The notes beneath the pieces were generated by a model. The model was not told the origin of the DNA. It did no database searches and saw nothing but the letters and a program-made list of their open reading frames with translations. This document shows positions 41,678-50,962 of a stretch of 64,000 nt of DNA, piece by piece; within the stretch, counting starts at the first letter, position 1, and every line of letters starts with the position of its first letter. The position numbers and the translations under genes were made by a program. The DNA is from Oscillospiraceae bacterium (GTDB lineage: Bacteria; Bacillota; Clostridia; Oscillospirales; Oscillospiraceae): positions 1 through 64,000 of the forward strand of contig JAFXPO010000016.1 in the NCBI GenBank assembly GCA_017527825.1. Reading direction: 5' to 3'.

Positions 41678-42013
41678 TTGAAATCGGGGGCAAACGTCAT
41701 AAAAGAAGCATTTCTTCGCTCCATACCGGTGATGGCCGGCTATATCGTGCTGGGCATCGGCTTCGGTATTTTGCTGCGGGACGCGGGCTACGGCGTCGCG
41801 TGGGCGTTCGCCATGACGGCGCTGTTCCTCGCGTCGTTCACCGAGCAATGGCTGACGACGCGCAATCATATCCCCGCGCTGACGGGGCTGCTCTCCACGC
41901 TGGCATGCCTTCTGGTATTCGGGCAGGAGCGGTTCCTGATTCCCGCCATGCTGCTCATCACGCTCGCGCTCACGCTGCTGCGCGGACGAGTGCGAAAGGA
42001 GGCGCCCCAATGA
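41678..42013 (+). CDS. azlC: AzlC with a large internal deletion
   Basis: 111 residues, about half the usual AzlC length of roughly 230. The N-terminus IPVMAGYIVLGIGFGILL...GYGVAWAF is the start of AzlC, and it runs directly into MTALFLASFTEQWLTTRNHIPAL...LIPAMLLITLALTLLR, which matches the C-terminal quarter. The core membrane helices between are missing in frame. Start is TTG 41678 behind a GGAAGGGCGGG stretch; a consensus promoter is intact. AzlC with AzlD exports branched-chain amino acids; this version can hardly do so alone. Probably a decaying gene, or an assembly-level deletion. Confidence 0.75.
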   Translation: MKSGANVIKEAFLRSIPVMAGYIVLGIGFGILLRDAGYGVAWAFAMTALFLASFTEQWLTTRNHIPALTGLLSTLACLLVFGQERFLIPAMLLITLALTLLRGRVRKEAPQ

Positions 42014-42324
42014 ACCATTCCGCCGCGCTGGTCGCCGTCATGGCGGCGGTCACGATCCTGCTGCGGTTTTTGCCGTTTTTGATCTTCCGCGCCGGCCGTC
42101 CCATCCCCGCCCGCGTCATCTATCTCGGCCATGTGCTGCTCCCGGCGATCATCGGGATGCTGGTGGTCTACTGCCTCAAGGATACCGCCGTCACCGTCGC
42201 GCCCTACGGTCTGCCGGAGCTGATCGCGGCGGCGGCTGTGGTGGGCTTGCAGGTCTGGAAGCGCAACTCGCTGGTCAGCATTTTATCCGGCACGGTGCTC
42301 TACATGCTCCTGTCGCGGCTTTAG
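42010..42324 (+). CDS. azlD: AzlD branched-chain amino acid transport subunit
   Basis: 104 residues, four hydrophobic segments, full length for AzlD: MAAVTILLRFLPFLIFRAGRPIPARVIYLGHVLLPAIIGMLVVYCL is characteristic. ATG 42010 overlaps the azlC stop (ATGA). In the complete system it is the small partner of AzlC in export of branched-chain amino acids; here AzlC is shortened. Confidence 0.85.
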   Translation: MNHSAALVAVMAAVTILLRFLPFLIFRAGRPIPARVIYLGHVLLPAIIGMLVVYCLKDTAVTVAPYGLPELIAAAAVVGLQVWKRNSLVSILSGTVLYMLLSRL

Positions 42325-42331
42325 CGCAAAA

Positions 42332-42355
42332 AAGAAGCGCCCAATGGCGCTTCTT
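42332..42355. terminator. Terminator after azlD
   Basis: AAGAAGCGCC and GGCGCTTCTT, loop CAAT, preceded by A-run and followed by TTCTTTCG. Serves azlD and the converging yhfC gene. Confidence 0.85.
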
Positions 42356-42361
42356 TCGTAT

Positions 42362-43150
42362 TTATGGGTCCATCGCTTCGAGGTACTGCTTGCGCGCCGA
42401 GCGCAGCGCATAGAGCGCCACGACCCACGTCCAAATCTCCACCGCCGCGAGTGGCAGCATGCCGCGCTGATAGAGCGCCGCGGGCATGTCCGCGATCGCG
42501 TGGAGCGCGATGGCGAACGGGAACCACGTCCACTGCGTCCTGTCCCGCGCGGCGAGGAACACGAAGATCGACAGCGCAATGTGCAGGATCATCGCGCCGG
42601 CGCGCTCAAACATCGCGAGCAGCGCCGTACCGGGCGTGAGCTGCCCCAGCGCCGCAAGATAAGTGGACATCGTCTCCGCGCCCATCATCGCCAGCGCGGC
42701 GCTCTGGTCACCGCGGCGCAGGAAGAGCGCGACGACGATCATCGTCGCATAGGTAGCGCCCAGCGTCAGCATCGCCTCGATCCCGCCGTGACCGATACCG
42801 TAGGTCACCGCCGTGTCACGTTCGGGATTGCGCCGCTTGCCGATCAGCCAGCGGAACGCGACGTAGCGCCCCGTCTCCTCAAAGATGCCCGCGGCAAGCC
42901 CGCCGTAGAGCATGTAGAGATACGGGCTGCCGGCGATGGCGCGGGCGAGAGCGTGATCGCCCAGCAGGGCGGCGCTGTGCAGCAGCGGCTCCAGCGTGCC
43001 GGCGAACACAAACCAGATCAATGCGCCGACGAAGAAGGGCGCCAGCTTTGCCTTTCGCGTTTTGCGCCACCAAATCAAAAGACCGATGGGCAGCGCAAAC
43101 GAGAACACCGCGCCGATGGCGAGCCAGACAAGCGTTGCGGTCGTGACCAT
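42362..43150 (-). CDS. YhfC-type membrane protein (intramembrane metalloprotease family)
   Basis: 262 residues, about seven hydrophobic segments. Family signatures: GIFEETGRYVAF (Glu-Glu), GIGHGGIEAM (His) and HAIADMPAAL (His), the likely metal ligands. YhfC-like proteins are grouped with CAAX-type proteases, but the activity of this branch is unproven. ATG 43150 has GGAGGG 8 bases upstream; TTG 43156 is less good. Its promoter carries an operator that also occurs at the SPFH operon (54887). Confidence 0.85.
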   Translation of the reverse strand: MVTTATLVWLAIGAVFSFALPIGLLIWWRKTRKAKLAPFFVGALIWFVFAGTLEPLLHSAALLGDHALARAIAGSPYLYMLYGGLAAGIFEETGRYVAFRWLIGKRRNPERDTAVTYGIGHGGIEAMLTLGATYATMIVVALFLRRGDQSAALAMMGAETMSTYLAALGQLTPGTALLAMFERAGAMILHIALSIFVFLAARDRTQWTWFPFAIALHAIADMPAALYQRGMLPLAAVEIWTWVVALYALRSARKQYLEAMDP

Positions 43151-43171
43151 GGGCAAGCCCTCCTCATAGTT

Positions 43172-43209
43172 GATATCAAATTGATATCACATCCGTACTT
43201 CCTTGTCAA
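43172..43209 (-). promoter_or_regulatory. Promoter and shared operator of the yhfC gene
   Basis: On the minus strand TTGACA (43209-43204), 16 bases, TATCAA (43187-43182). The -10 lies in the tandem palindrome TGATATCAAATTGATATCA (43172-43190, plus-strand reading), which matches 54887-54905 in 18 of 19 bases. Confidence 0.7.
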
Positions 43210-43212
43210 GCA

Positions 43213-44442
43213 TCAAAGCGCGAAGTTGCCGTTGACGAATACGGGAATCTCCTTCCCGTCGTGGGTCGTGCCGACGATGGAGAGGTCGGCGGTGCCGACC
43301 ATGAAGTCAACGTGGTTGATCGACCAGTTGAGCCCGTGCGCCTTCAGCTCGTCGCGGCTCATGTCGTTGCCGCCCTCCAGACATTCGGGGTACGCCTCGC
43401 CGAAGGCGAGGTGGCAGCGGGCGTTCTCATCGAAGAGCGTGTTGTAGTACAAAATCCCCTGATTGGAGATCGGCGAATCGTAAGGCACCAGCGCCACCTC
43501 GCCGAAGTACGACGCGCCCTCGTCCACCGTGTACGCCGCCTTGAGGAATTCCTCGCCCGTCTCGGCGTGAGACTCGACGATCTTGCCGTCCCTGATGACG
43601 AAGTGGAACTTGTCGATGATGTTGCCGTTGTCCACCAGCGGCAGCGCGGCGTAGACCACGCCGTTGATGCCAAGGCGGTGCGGCGCGGTGAAAATCTCCT
43701 CGGTCGGCATGTTGGCGACGAAGGGCTGGCCCTTGGGCGTCGCGCCGTTGCCCGCCGCCCAGAGGTGCCCCTCCGGCAGCTCGATGGTGAGGTCGGTGCC
43801 GAGCGAGTTGGTGTAACGCAGGCTCTTGAAGCGCAGCGCGTTGAGCTTGTTCTTGCGCTCCTCAAGCAGCGCGAGGTGCGCCTTCCACTTCTCCACCGCC
43901 GTGCCGTCGCCGGTGATGCGGACGGTCTCGAAGATCGCGTCCCAGAGCCTGCGCATCGCCTCATCCTCCGAAACGCCGGGGAACACCTTTTTCGCCCAGC
44001 TGGGAATCGGCACCGCCGCGATGCACCACGGCGCGTCGTTGTTCATATAGACGTGGTAGTAGTATTCCAGTTCCTTGCCGGAAACGCGCTGGGCGCGGAT
44101 GATGCGGTCGCTGTCCACGCCCTTGAGGGTCTCCGGGTCGGTGGCGTCGATGACAAGGCGCGGCACGCCCTGCGCCGCGTAGTCGTTGAAAAAGCGCTTG
44201 CGCCACTCCGGCACCTCGTCAAACACAGCGCTGTCCGCGCGGAGATAGCGCTCGCGGTTGAGCGCGTCGTCGCTCCAGCTCATCACCACCTCGCGGCAGC
44301 CCGCGTCATAGGCGGCGGTGGCGCACAGGCGGGCGAAGCGCGCGCACTCCACCGGGGACTGGATCAGCAGCGTCTGCCCCTTTTGCAGATCGAGACCCAC
44401 TTCAATGAGTAATTTCGCGTATTCCTGTAATTTCTTTTCCAT
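43213..44442 (-). CDS. M29-family aminopeptidase
   Basis: 409 residues, normal length for M29 (aminopeptidase T/AmpS). Metal-site regions are visible: IELPEGHLWAAGNG, ANMPTEEIFTAPHRLGINGVV (Glu), HLAFGEAYPECLEGG (His, Glu) and NHVDFMVGT (His-x-Asp). Acts on N-terminal residues of peptides in the cytoplasm with two divalent metal ions. AGGAG precedes the ATG. It lies 8 bases from the mgtE stop on the same strand and may be co-transcribed. Confidence 0.92.
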   Translation of the reverse strand: MEKKLQEYAKLLIEVGLDLQKGQTLLIQSPVECARFARLCATAAYDAGCREVVMSWSDDALNRERYLRADSAVFDEVPEWRKRFFNDYAAQGVPRLVIDATDPETLKGVDSDRIIRAQRVSGKELEYYYHVYMNNDAPWCIAAVPIPSWAKKVFPGVSEDEAMRRLWDAIFETVRITGDGTAVEKWKAHLALLEERKNKLNALRFKSLRYTNSLGTDLTIELPEGHLWAAGNGATPKGQPFVANMPTEEIFTAPHRLGINGVVYAALPLVDNGNIIDKFHFVIRDGKIVESHAETGEEFLKAAYTVDEGASYFGEVALVPYDSPISNQGILYYNTLFDENARCHLAFGEAYPECLEGGNDMSRDELKAHGLNWSINHVDFMVGTADLSIVGTTHDGKEIPVFVNGNFAL

Positions 44443-44450
44443 GTTGTCTC

Positions 44451-45833
44451 CTATATTCCGAGCAAAACTCTCGCAAAATTAAAGTAAATGAGCAGCGACA
44501 CCGCGTCCACCAACGTCGTGATGAACGGCGAGGACATGACCGCGGGGTCGAAGCCCAGCTTCTTCGCCAGCAGCGGCAGGATGCAGCCGATGATCTTCGC
44601 GCAGATGACCGTGAGCAGCATCGTCACGCAGATCACCGCCGCGATGGTGATGGTGATGGGATTGTGGAACACCATCCGGTCGATGAACATGATCTTGAGG
44701 AAGTTTGCCGCCGACAGCGTCGCGCCGCAGATCACGCCCACGCGAATCTCCTTCCACACGACCTTGGGCAGGTCGGCGAACTCGATCTCGTCGAGCGAAA
44801 TGCCGCGGATGACCGTGACGCTCGCCTGACCGCCGCAGTTGCCGCCGGTGTCCATCAGCATGGGGATATACGCCGTCAGGATCGCGACGGCGGCAAGAGC
44901 GCTTTCAAATCCCGCGATGATCTGCCCCGTGAACGTGGCGGAGACCATCAGCAGCAGCAGCCACGGGATACGCGCCTTCCACGTCTCCCACACGCCGGTT
45001 TTGAGGTACGGCTTGTCCGAGGGCAGCATAGCCGCCATCTTTTCGATATCCTCCGTCGCCTCTTCCTCCATGACGTCAATGGCGTCGTCGAAGGTGACGA
45101 TACCGACCAGACGCCCCTCGGCGTCCACGACGGGAAGCACGAAGAAGTCGTACTTGCTGAACGCCTGCGCGACTTCCTCCTTGTCCTCCAGCGTGTTGAC
45201 GGAGATGACGTTGGGGTCCATGATCTCACCGATGATGTCGTCCTCCTCCGCGAGCAGCAGATCGCGGATGGTGACGACGCCCAGCAGGTGCCGTCCCTCG
45301 TCGGTGACGTAGCACACGGAGATGATCTCCATGTCCGACGCCGTGCGGCGGATGCGCTTGAACGCGTCCTGCACGGTCATGGTGCGCTTGAGGTCGAGCA
45401 GCTCCGTGGTCATCAGGGAGCCGGCGGAGTCCTCAGGATATTTCAGAATCTCGTTGATGCTCTTGCGGGTCTCCGGGTCGGCGTGGCGCAGGATGCGCTT
45501 GACCACGTTCGCCGGCATCTCCTCCACCAGGTCCGCCGCGTCGTCGACGTACAGCTCGTCCAGCACTTCCTTGAGCTCCGTGTTGGAAAAGCCGCGGATC
45601 AGCAGCTCCTGCTCGTCGGGGTCCAGCTCGACGAACACCTCCGCCGCCGGCTCCTTCGGCAGAATCCGAAACAGAAGCGGCAACTGTTCCTCGTTTAAAT
45701 CGCTGAACAGCGCGGCGATGTCCGCGCTCTCCAGCTGCGTGAGCTGGTCGCGCAGCGCGGCGTACTGCTTGCGCGCAAGCAAGTCCTTGATGCACTCCAG
45801 CAGCTCCTCGCGATGCTCCTCAAAATCCACCAT
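44451..45833 (-). CDS. mgtE: MgtE magnesium transporter
   Basis: 460 residues: N-terminal helical superhelix (1-130), two CBS domains (about 135-255) and a five-helix membrane domain. PMLMDTGGNCGGQASVTVIRGISLDEI is the conserved pore region. The N and CBS parts close the channel when internal Mg2+ is high. AAAGGAGGAG precedes the ATG. Complete and typical. Confidence 0.95.
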   Translation of the reverse strand: MVDFEEHREELLECIKDLLARKQYAALRDQLTQLESADIAALFSDLNEEQLPLLFRILPKEPAAEVFVELDPDEQELLIRGFSNTELKEVLDELYVDDAADLVEEMPANVVKRILRHADPETRKSINEILKYPEDSAGSLMTTELLDLKRTMTVQDAFKRIRRTASDMEIISVCYVTDEGRHLLGVVTIRDLLLAEEDDIIGEIMDPNVISVNTLEDKEEVAQAFSKYDFFVLPVVDAEGRLVGIVTFDDAIDVMEEEATEDIEKMAAMLPSDKPYLKTGVWETWKARIPWLLLLMVSATFTGQIIAGFESALAAVAILTAYIPMLMDTGGNCGGQASVTVIRGISLDEIEFADLPKVVWKEIRVGVICGATLSAANFLKIMFIDRMVFHNPITITIAAVICVTMLLTVICAKIIGCILPLLAKKLGFDPAVMSSPFITTLVDAVSLLIYFNFARVLLGI

Positions 45834-45909
45834 GCTCGGCTCCTCCTTTCCGGGTCTGTAACTATGTTATTTTATGCGGTTTTCACGGCGGTGTCAAGCT
45901 TTTGTCCCG

Positions 45910-45938
45910 TTGCAAACGCGCCGGGGCTGTGGTATACT
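45910..45938 (+). promoter_or_regulatory. Promoter of the O-acetylation gene pair
   Basis: TTGCAA (45910-45915), 17 bases, TATACT (45933-45938), 37 bases before the MBOAT start codon. Confidence 0.7.
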
Positions 45939-45975
45939 GTTTCAGTTATTCTATTCCAATCATCGGAGGCACGCG

Positions 45976-47415
45976 ATGGTTTTTGCGTCAACGGTGTTTC
46001 TGTTTCTGTTCCTCCCGTTGTCCCTGCTGCTGTACTATAACCCCCTGTGCCGCAGCCGCGGCTATCGCAACGCGGTACTGCTGGCGGTGAGCCTTGTGTT
46101 CTACGCCTGGGGCGAGCCGGTCTTTGTGGGGCTGATGCTGCTCTCGATCCTGTGGAACTACGTCTGCGGGCTTCAAATCGCCGCGCACGGGGAAAAGCGG
46201 CCGCGCAAGGCGTGGCTCACGGCGGCAATCGTCTTTGACCTCGCGCTGATGTTCACCTTCAAGTATCTGGCGTTCCTCTTTGAGAACGTCGGGCTGCTGC
46301 TGGGCAGCGCGAACTTCCCCAGCCTGCACATTGAGCTGCCCGTGGGCATTTCGTTCTTCACGTTCCAGATTATGTCCTACGTCTTCGACGTATACTATCG
46401 CAAGGCGGAGGCGCAGCGCAGCGTGTTCCGTCTCGCGCTGTACATTTCCATGTTTCCCCAGCTCATCGCCGGACCCATCGTGCGCTACGGCACGGTAGCG
46501 GAGGAGATCGAGCACCGGCGCGAGACCCTCAGCGACTTCTCCCGCGGCGTGACGCGGATGGTCTGTGGTCTCGCCAAAAAGGTGCTGCTGGCAAACTATG
46601 TCGCGCTGATCGCGGACAACATCTTCGCCCTCGTCGGCACGGAGCTGGCGGTCACGACGGCGTGGCTCGGCGCGGTGGCGTACAGCTTTCAGGTGTACTT
46701 CGACTTCTCCGGCTACAGCGACATGGCGATCGGCATGGGGCTGATGCTGGGCTTCCACTTCGAGGAAAACTTCAACTACTCCTTCACCTGCGACAGCATC
46801 ACCGACTTCTGGCGGCGGCAGCACATTTCCCTGTCCAAGTGGTTCCGCGATTACGTTTACATTCCCCTCGGCGGCAGCCGGGTCTCCCGGAAACGCTGGG
46901 TGTGGAACCTGTTCGTCGTGTGGCTGCTCACCGGCATCTGGCACGGCGCGAACTGGACGTTCTGGCTCTGGGGGCTTTACTATTTTGTGCTGCTGGTGTT
47001 CGAGAAATTCACCGGTTTTCCCCGGCAACTCACCGGCGCGGCGCGTCCGCTGCGCCATGTTTACGCGCTGATCCTCACCGCCGTGGGCATGGTGATCTTC
47101 CGCGCCGAGAGCATCCCCCACACGGCGCGTTACATCGCCAACATGTTCGGCGTCGGCGCGTCGGGCTGGACGGACAACGTGTTCCCCTACTACCTTGCCA
47201 ACGGGAAATGGGTGCTGCTCGCCTGCGTGGTGTTCAGCCTGCCGGTACTGCCGTGGCTGCGCGACCTGTTTGAGACGGGGCGGCTGAGCCGGCACCGCGG
47301 CGCGGTGATCGGTTACGATCTCGTGCGCTCGGCGGCAATGCTGGCGCTGCTGGCGGTGTGCGTCGCCGTGTGCGCAAAGAGCGCGTACAATCCCTTTATC
47401 TACTTCCACTTCTGA
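45976..47415 (+). CDS. MBOAT family O-acyltransferase
   Basis: 479 residues, many membrane helices. The AlgI-type signatures are clear: IAGPIVRYGTV, SYSDMAIGMGLMLGFHFEENFNYSF-like core (here FSGYSDMAIGMGLMLGF), RDYVYIPLGGSR and the catalytic His in TGIWHGANWTFW. It moves acetyl groups across the membrane to a polysaccharide. ATG 45976 has CGGAGG upstream; frames starting earlier include the promoter. Paired with the DHHW gene 14 bases downstream. Confidence 0.92.
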   Translation: MVFASTVFLFLFLPLSLLLYYNPLCRSRGYRNAVLLAVSLVFYAWGEPVFVGLMLLSILWNYVCGLQIAAHGEKRPRKAWLTAAIVFDLALMFTFKYLAFLFENVGLLLGSANFPSLHIELPVGISFFTFQIMSYVFDVYYRKAEAQRSVFRLALYISMFPQLIAGPIVRYGTVAEEIEHRRETLSDFSRGVTRMVCGLAKKVLLANYVALIADNIFALVGTELAVTTAWLGAVAYSFQVYFDFSGYSDMAIGMGLMLGFHFEENFNYSFTCDSITDFWRRQHISLSKWFRDYVYIPLGGSRVSRKRWVWNLFVVWLLTGIWHGANWTFWLWGLYYFVLLVFEKFTGFPRQLTGAARPLRHVYALILTAVGMVIFRAESIPHTARYIANMFGVGASGWTDNVFPYYLANGKWVLLACVVFSLPVLPWLRDLFETGRLSRHRGAVIGYDLVRSAAMLALLAVCVAVCAKSAYNPFIYFHF

Positions 47416-47429
47416 AAAGGAGAGTCGCT

Positions 47430-48737
47430 ATGCCCCGCAGGAGCCTTTATGATTTTGCCGCGCTGGCGGCGGTGGCGGCGCTGACGCTGATGATGCTCGG
47501 CGTCGGCTGGCGGATGGCGACCTACCGCCCCGAACCCCCGCCGGACGCCGCGCCGGAGCAGGTCTCCGCGGAGCCGCTGCGGGACGCGGACGGCATCGTC
47601 TGGAGCACAAGGGTCGACTGGGCGGCGCTCTATCCCCCGCGCGAAGCGGAGGAGGCGGCGGAGCCGACCGTGTTTGACCGCTTTGCCGACGGGATCGAGG
47701 CAATGCGCCTTGCCACGCGCCCCTACGAAGCGCGCGTGGAGGCGTTGGAGCAGACCATCGACGACTACGCCACCGACTACGCCCCCGGCTATCACCGAAT
47801 GGTGGAGGCGGCGAACCGCTATGACGCGCTCCTCGGCTGGGAGATCGCCGGCGTGCAGAGCTACAACCCCGTCATCATGGCGGAGGACAATTATTTCATC
47901 ACCTGTGTCGCGCGTCAGGATCGCGAGGCGCGCGCCGCGCAGATCGCGGCGCTGCGGGACTTCTGCGCCGCGCGCGGCATGGCGCACCTCTACGTCACGA
48001 CGCCCAACGACACCTGCCGCTATGACACGGGCATCTCCGGCGTGCTGGACTTTTACAACCAGAACGCCGACCGTCTGCAAGCCGCGCTGCGCGAGGCGGG
48101 CGTGGCGACCCTCGACCTGCGCGACGCGCTGCACGAGGCGGGGATGGATCACCACAAGAGCTTTTACCAGACCGACCACCACTGGCTGCCGGAGACGGGA
48201 CGCTGGGCGGCGGGCGTGATCGCGCAGACGCTCAACGCGGACTACGGCTTTGACATCGACCCTGCGCTGTTCGCGCCGCAGTGCTGGCGCGCGGAGGTCT
48301 ACGAGGACTGGTTCCTCGGCTCGCAGGGGAAGAAGGTGACGCTCTCCCGCGCGACGCCGGAGGACTTTTCGCTCCTCTACCCCGACTTCGACACGCGCTT
48401 TCGCATCGAAATTCCGTCGCTGGACGTGGACAAGACGGGCGACTACGCCGTCTTCTACCGCTATGGCGCGGTGGCGGAGCGGGACTATTACAACCAAAGC
48501 CCCTACAGCGCGTATTTCTATGGCGACAATGCCCTCACCCGCGTCCACAATGAGCTGCGCGTCGACGGCAAGCGCGTCCTCGTGCTGGGACATTCCTTCG
48601 ACAACTGCGTCCTGCCGCCCCTCGCGCTGGGGGTGGAGTATCTGGACTCCATCGACCTGCGCGAGTTTACCGGAAGCCTGGAAACGTTTCTCGACGAGAA
48701 CCGTTACGACGTAGTCATTGAGCTATACACGGAATGA
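47430..48737 (+). CDS. DHHW/AlgX-like O-acetyltransferase
   Basis: 435 residues: N-terminal membrane anchor (about 8-28), then an extracellular SGNH-like domain with TDHHWLPETGRWAAG (DHHW motif) and VLGHSFDNCVLPP (Ser of a GxS block). Such proteins take acetyl from the MBOAT partner and put it on a cell-surface glycan. AAAGGAG lies 8 bases before ATG 47430. The glycan is not identified by context. Confidence 0.85.
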   Translation: MPRRSLYDFAALAAVAALTLMMLGVGWRMATYRPEPPPDAAPEQVSAEPLRDADGIVWSTRVDWAALYPPREAEEAAEPTVFDRFADGIEAMRLATRPYEARVEALEQTIDDYATDYAPGYHRMVEAANRYDALLGWEIAGVQSYNPVIMAEDNYFITCVARQDREARAAQIAALRDFCAARGMAHLYVTTPNDTCRYDTGISGVLDFYNQNADRLQAALREAGVATLDLRDALHEAGMDHHKSFYQTDHHWLPETGRWAAGVIAQTLNADYGFDIDPALFAPQCWRAEVYEDWFLGSQGKKVTLSRATPEDFSLLYPDFDTRFRIEIPSLDVDKTGDYAVFYRYGAVAERDYYNQSPYSAYFYGDNALTRVHNELRVDGKRVLVLGHSFDNCVLPPLALGVEYLDSIDLREFTGSLETFLDENRYDVVIELYTE

Positions 48738-48755
48738 CGAAAGGAGTGTGAGCGT

Positions 48756-49604
48756 TTGTCCGATTTTCTGGCGAGGCACCGGCTCATCAACGGCGCCGTC
48801 CTTCTGCTGCGGCGGTACTTCGACCATCACGTCGCCCGCGACAGCGCGGCGCTGACCTACTATCTGCTCTTCGCGCTGTTTCCGCTGCTGATCTTCCTGA
48901 ACAATCTGGTGGGTCTGCTGTCCTACGATCTGGACGCGCTGCTCGCCATGCTCGCGCGATTTGTCCCGCGGGACGTGGTGGATCTGCTGGGGCAGTATCT
49001 CGTGTACGTCTCCCGCGTGTCCAGCCGCGCGCTGCTGTGGTTCAGCGCGGTGTTTACCATCTATTTCCCCTATCGCGCGGCGAACGCGCTGTTCATGTCC
49101 GTGCGCAAGGCGTACGGCGCGGGGATGCCGACGGCCTTCGTCCGCTATCAGCTGCGGGTGCTGCTGTTCACGCTGCTGCTGATCGTCGCCATCTTCTTCA
49201 CCGTCTTTGCCTCCACCATCGGCAACCGCGTGCTGGAATTCGTCTCCGGCTATATCTACCTCAACGATCTGTCCATCCGGCTCTGGTCGCGGCTGCGCTT
49301 CGTGTTCGTCGGCGCGGTGATGTTCGCGGTCATCGCGCTCCTCTATGCGCTGGCGCTGGACAAACACCCCGCCAAGCGGGGCATCTGGCCCGGCGTTCTC
49401 TCGGCGCTGTCGGCATGGATCGTGGTGTCGATGCTCTACTCCCTGTATGTGGAGCAGGCGGCAAACTACTCGGTGATCTACGGCTCCATCGGTACCATCA
49501 TCGTCCTGCTCCTGTGGCTCTATCTGACCGCCGCCCTGCTCATCATGGGCGCGGAATTCAACAGCGTTTTGCTCTCACTTCGGAAAACGGAGGAATCCAC
49601 ATGA
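48756..49604 (+). CDS. YihY/BrkB-type membrane protein
   Basis: 282 residues, about six membrane segments. LTYYLLFALFPLLIFLNNLVGLL near the start and IVLLLWLYLTAALLIMGAEFN near the end are the family signatures. Once called ribonuclease BN; now viewed as an inner-membrane protein of uncertain function. It starts at TTG 48756, with AAGGAG 10 bases upstream. The stop overlaps the trkA start (ATGA), so translation is coupled. Confidence 0.87.
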   Translation: MSDFLARHRLINGAVLLLRRYFDHHVARDSAALTYYLLFALFPLLIFLNNLVGLLSYDLDALLAMLARFVPRDVVDLLGQYLVYVSRVSSRALLWFSAVFTIYFPYRAANALFMSVRKAYGAGMPTAFVRYQLRVLLFTLLLIVAIFFTVFASTIGNRVLEFVSGYIYLNDLSIRLWSRLRFVFVGAVMFAVIALLYALALDKHPAKRGIWPGVLSALSAWIVVSMLYSLYVEQAANYSVIYGSIGTIIVLLLWLYLTAALLIMGAEFNSVLLSLRKTEEST

Positions 49605-50959
49605 AAATTCTGATCGTCGGCCTCGGCAAGGTCGGCTACGCCATCGCCCAGCAGCTGGAGGGCGAGAACCACGACCTCACGCTGGTGGACGCCAGCGTGG
49701 AGGCGCTCAACCGCGCCGAAAACTCCATCGACGCCATGTTCGTCACCGGCAACGGCGCCGGCGTCAGCACGCTCATTCAGGCGGGCGTCCGCGAGGCGGA
49801 TCTCGTCATTGCCGTGACGGAGAACGACGAGGTCAACCTCATCTGCTGCCTGATGGCGAAGAAGCTCGGCGCAAAGCGCACCGTCGCCCGCGTCCGCAAC
49901 CCCGAATACTTCCGCGAGGCGGCGGTGCTTCGCCGGGAGATCGGGCTGGACATGACCATCAACCCGGAGTATGCCGCCGCGCAGGAGATCGCGCGGATTC
50001 TCCGCGTGCCCGCCGCGTTCAGCGTGGAGAGTTTCGCCCGCGGACAGGTGGAACTGATCGGCTTTCAGGTCACGGAGAGCAGCCCGCTCGCCGGCATCTC
50101 GCTGATCGAGTACAACCGCCGCAACCCCGGAAGCATCCTGCTGTGCGCCGCCAAGCGCGGCAGCGAGGTCATCGTGCCCAACGGACACTTCGTCCCCCTG
50201 CCCGGCGATCTGGTGCACGTCATCGGCTCGCCCAACGAAACCACGCGCGTGCTCAAACGCGCGGGCAAGGACATCACGCCCGCGCGGCGCGTGTCCATCC
50301 TCGGCGGCGGGCGCATCTCCATCTATCTCGCGTGGGCACTGGAGAACACCGGCGCGCGGCTGACCATCGTGGAGCTGGACGGCGAGCGCTGCATGACCAT
50401 CGCGGAAAAGCTGCCCAAGGCGACGGTCATTCAGGGCGACGGCACCGACCACGAGCTGCTGGACACCGAGGGCATTTTCGACTGCGACGCGTTTGTGCCG
50501 CTGACCGGGCGGGATGAGGAGAATCTGCTCATGGCGCTCTCCGCCCAGCACGCCGGCGTCAAGAAGGTGCTGCCCAAGATGTCGCGCCCCAACTACATGG
50601 AGCTGCTGCGCCAGCTGGGGCTGGAGACCGTCATCAGTCCCAAGGACATCACGGCGAACTACATCTCCAGCTACGTCCGCGGTCTCGCGAACTCGCAGGG
50701 CAGCGCGGTGGAGAGTCTGCACAAGATTCTCGACGGCGCGATGGAGGCGGTGGAGTTCACCGCCACGTCCGCGACGCACTTCCTCGACACGCCGCTCAAG
50801 GACCTGCGCTTCAAGCAGGGGCTGCTGGTCGCCGCCATCGTCCACGACGGCAAGGTGGAGATTCCCGGCGGCGGCTCGCAGATCCACGCCGGCGACCGCG
50901 TCATCGTCATGGCGCGGACGCTGTTCCTCAAAGACCTCAACGACATTTTGGAGCGCTGA
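49601..50959 (+). CDS. trkA: TrkA potassium uptake regulatory subunit
   Basis: 452 residues with two RCK_N/RCK_C units: MKILIVGLGKVGYAIAQQL (first Rossmann motif) and SILGGGRISIYLAWALENTG (second, near 228). RCK domains bind NAD(H) or ATP and gate the membrane pore TrkH, encoded 3 bases downstream. ATG 49601 overlaps the upstream stop. Complete. Confidence 0.94.
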   Translation: MKILIVGLGKVGYAIAQQLEGENHDLTLVDASVEALNRAENSIDAMFVTGNGAGVSTLIQAGVREADLVIAVTENDEVNLICCLMAKKLGAKRTVARVRNPEYFREAAVLRREIGLDMTINPEYAAAQEIARILRVPAAFSVESFARGQVELIGFQVTESSPLAGISLIEYNRRNPGSILLCAAKRGSEVIVPNGHFVPLPGDLVHVIGSPNETTRVLKRAGKDITPARRVSILGGGRISIYLAWALENTGARLTIVELDGERCMTIAEKLPKATVIQGDGTDHELLDTEGIFDCDAFVPLTGRDEENLLMALSAQHAGVKKVLPKMSRPNYMELLRQLGLETVISPKDITANYISSYVRGLANSQGSAVESLHKILDGAMEAVEFTATSATHFLDTPLKDLRFKQGLLVAAIVHDGKVEIPGGGSQIHAGDRVIVMARTLFLKDLNDILER

Positions 50960-50962
50960 GCC

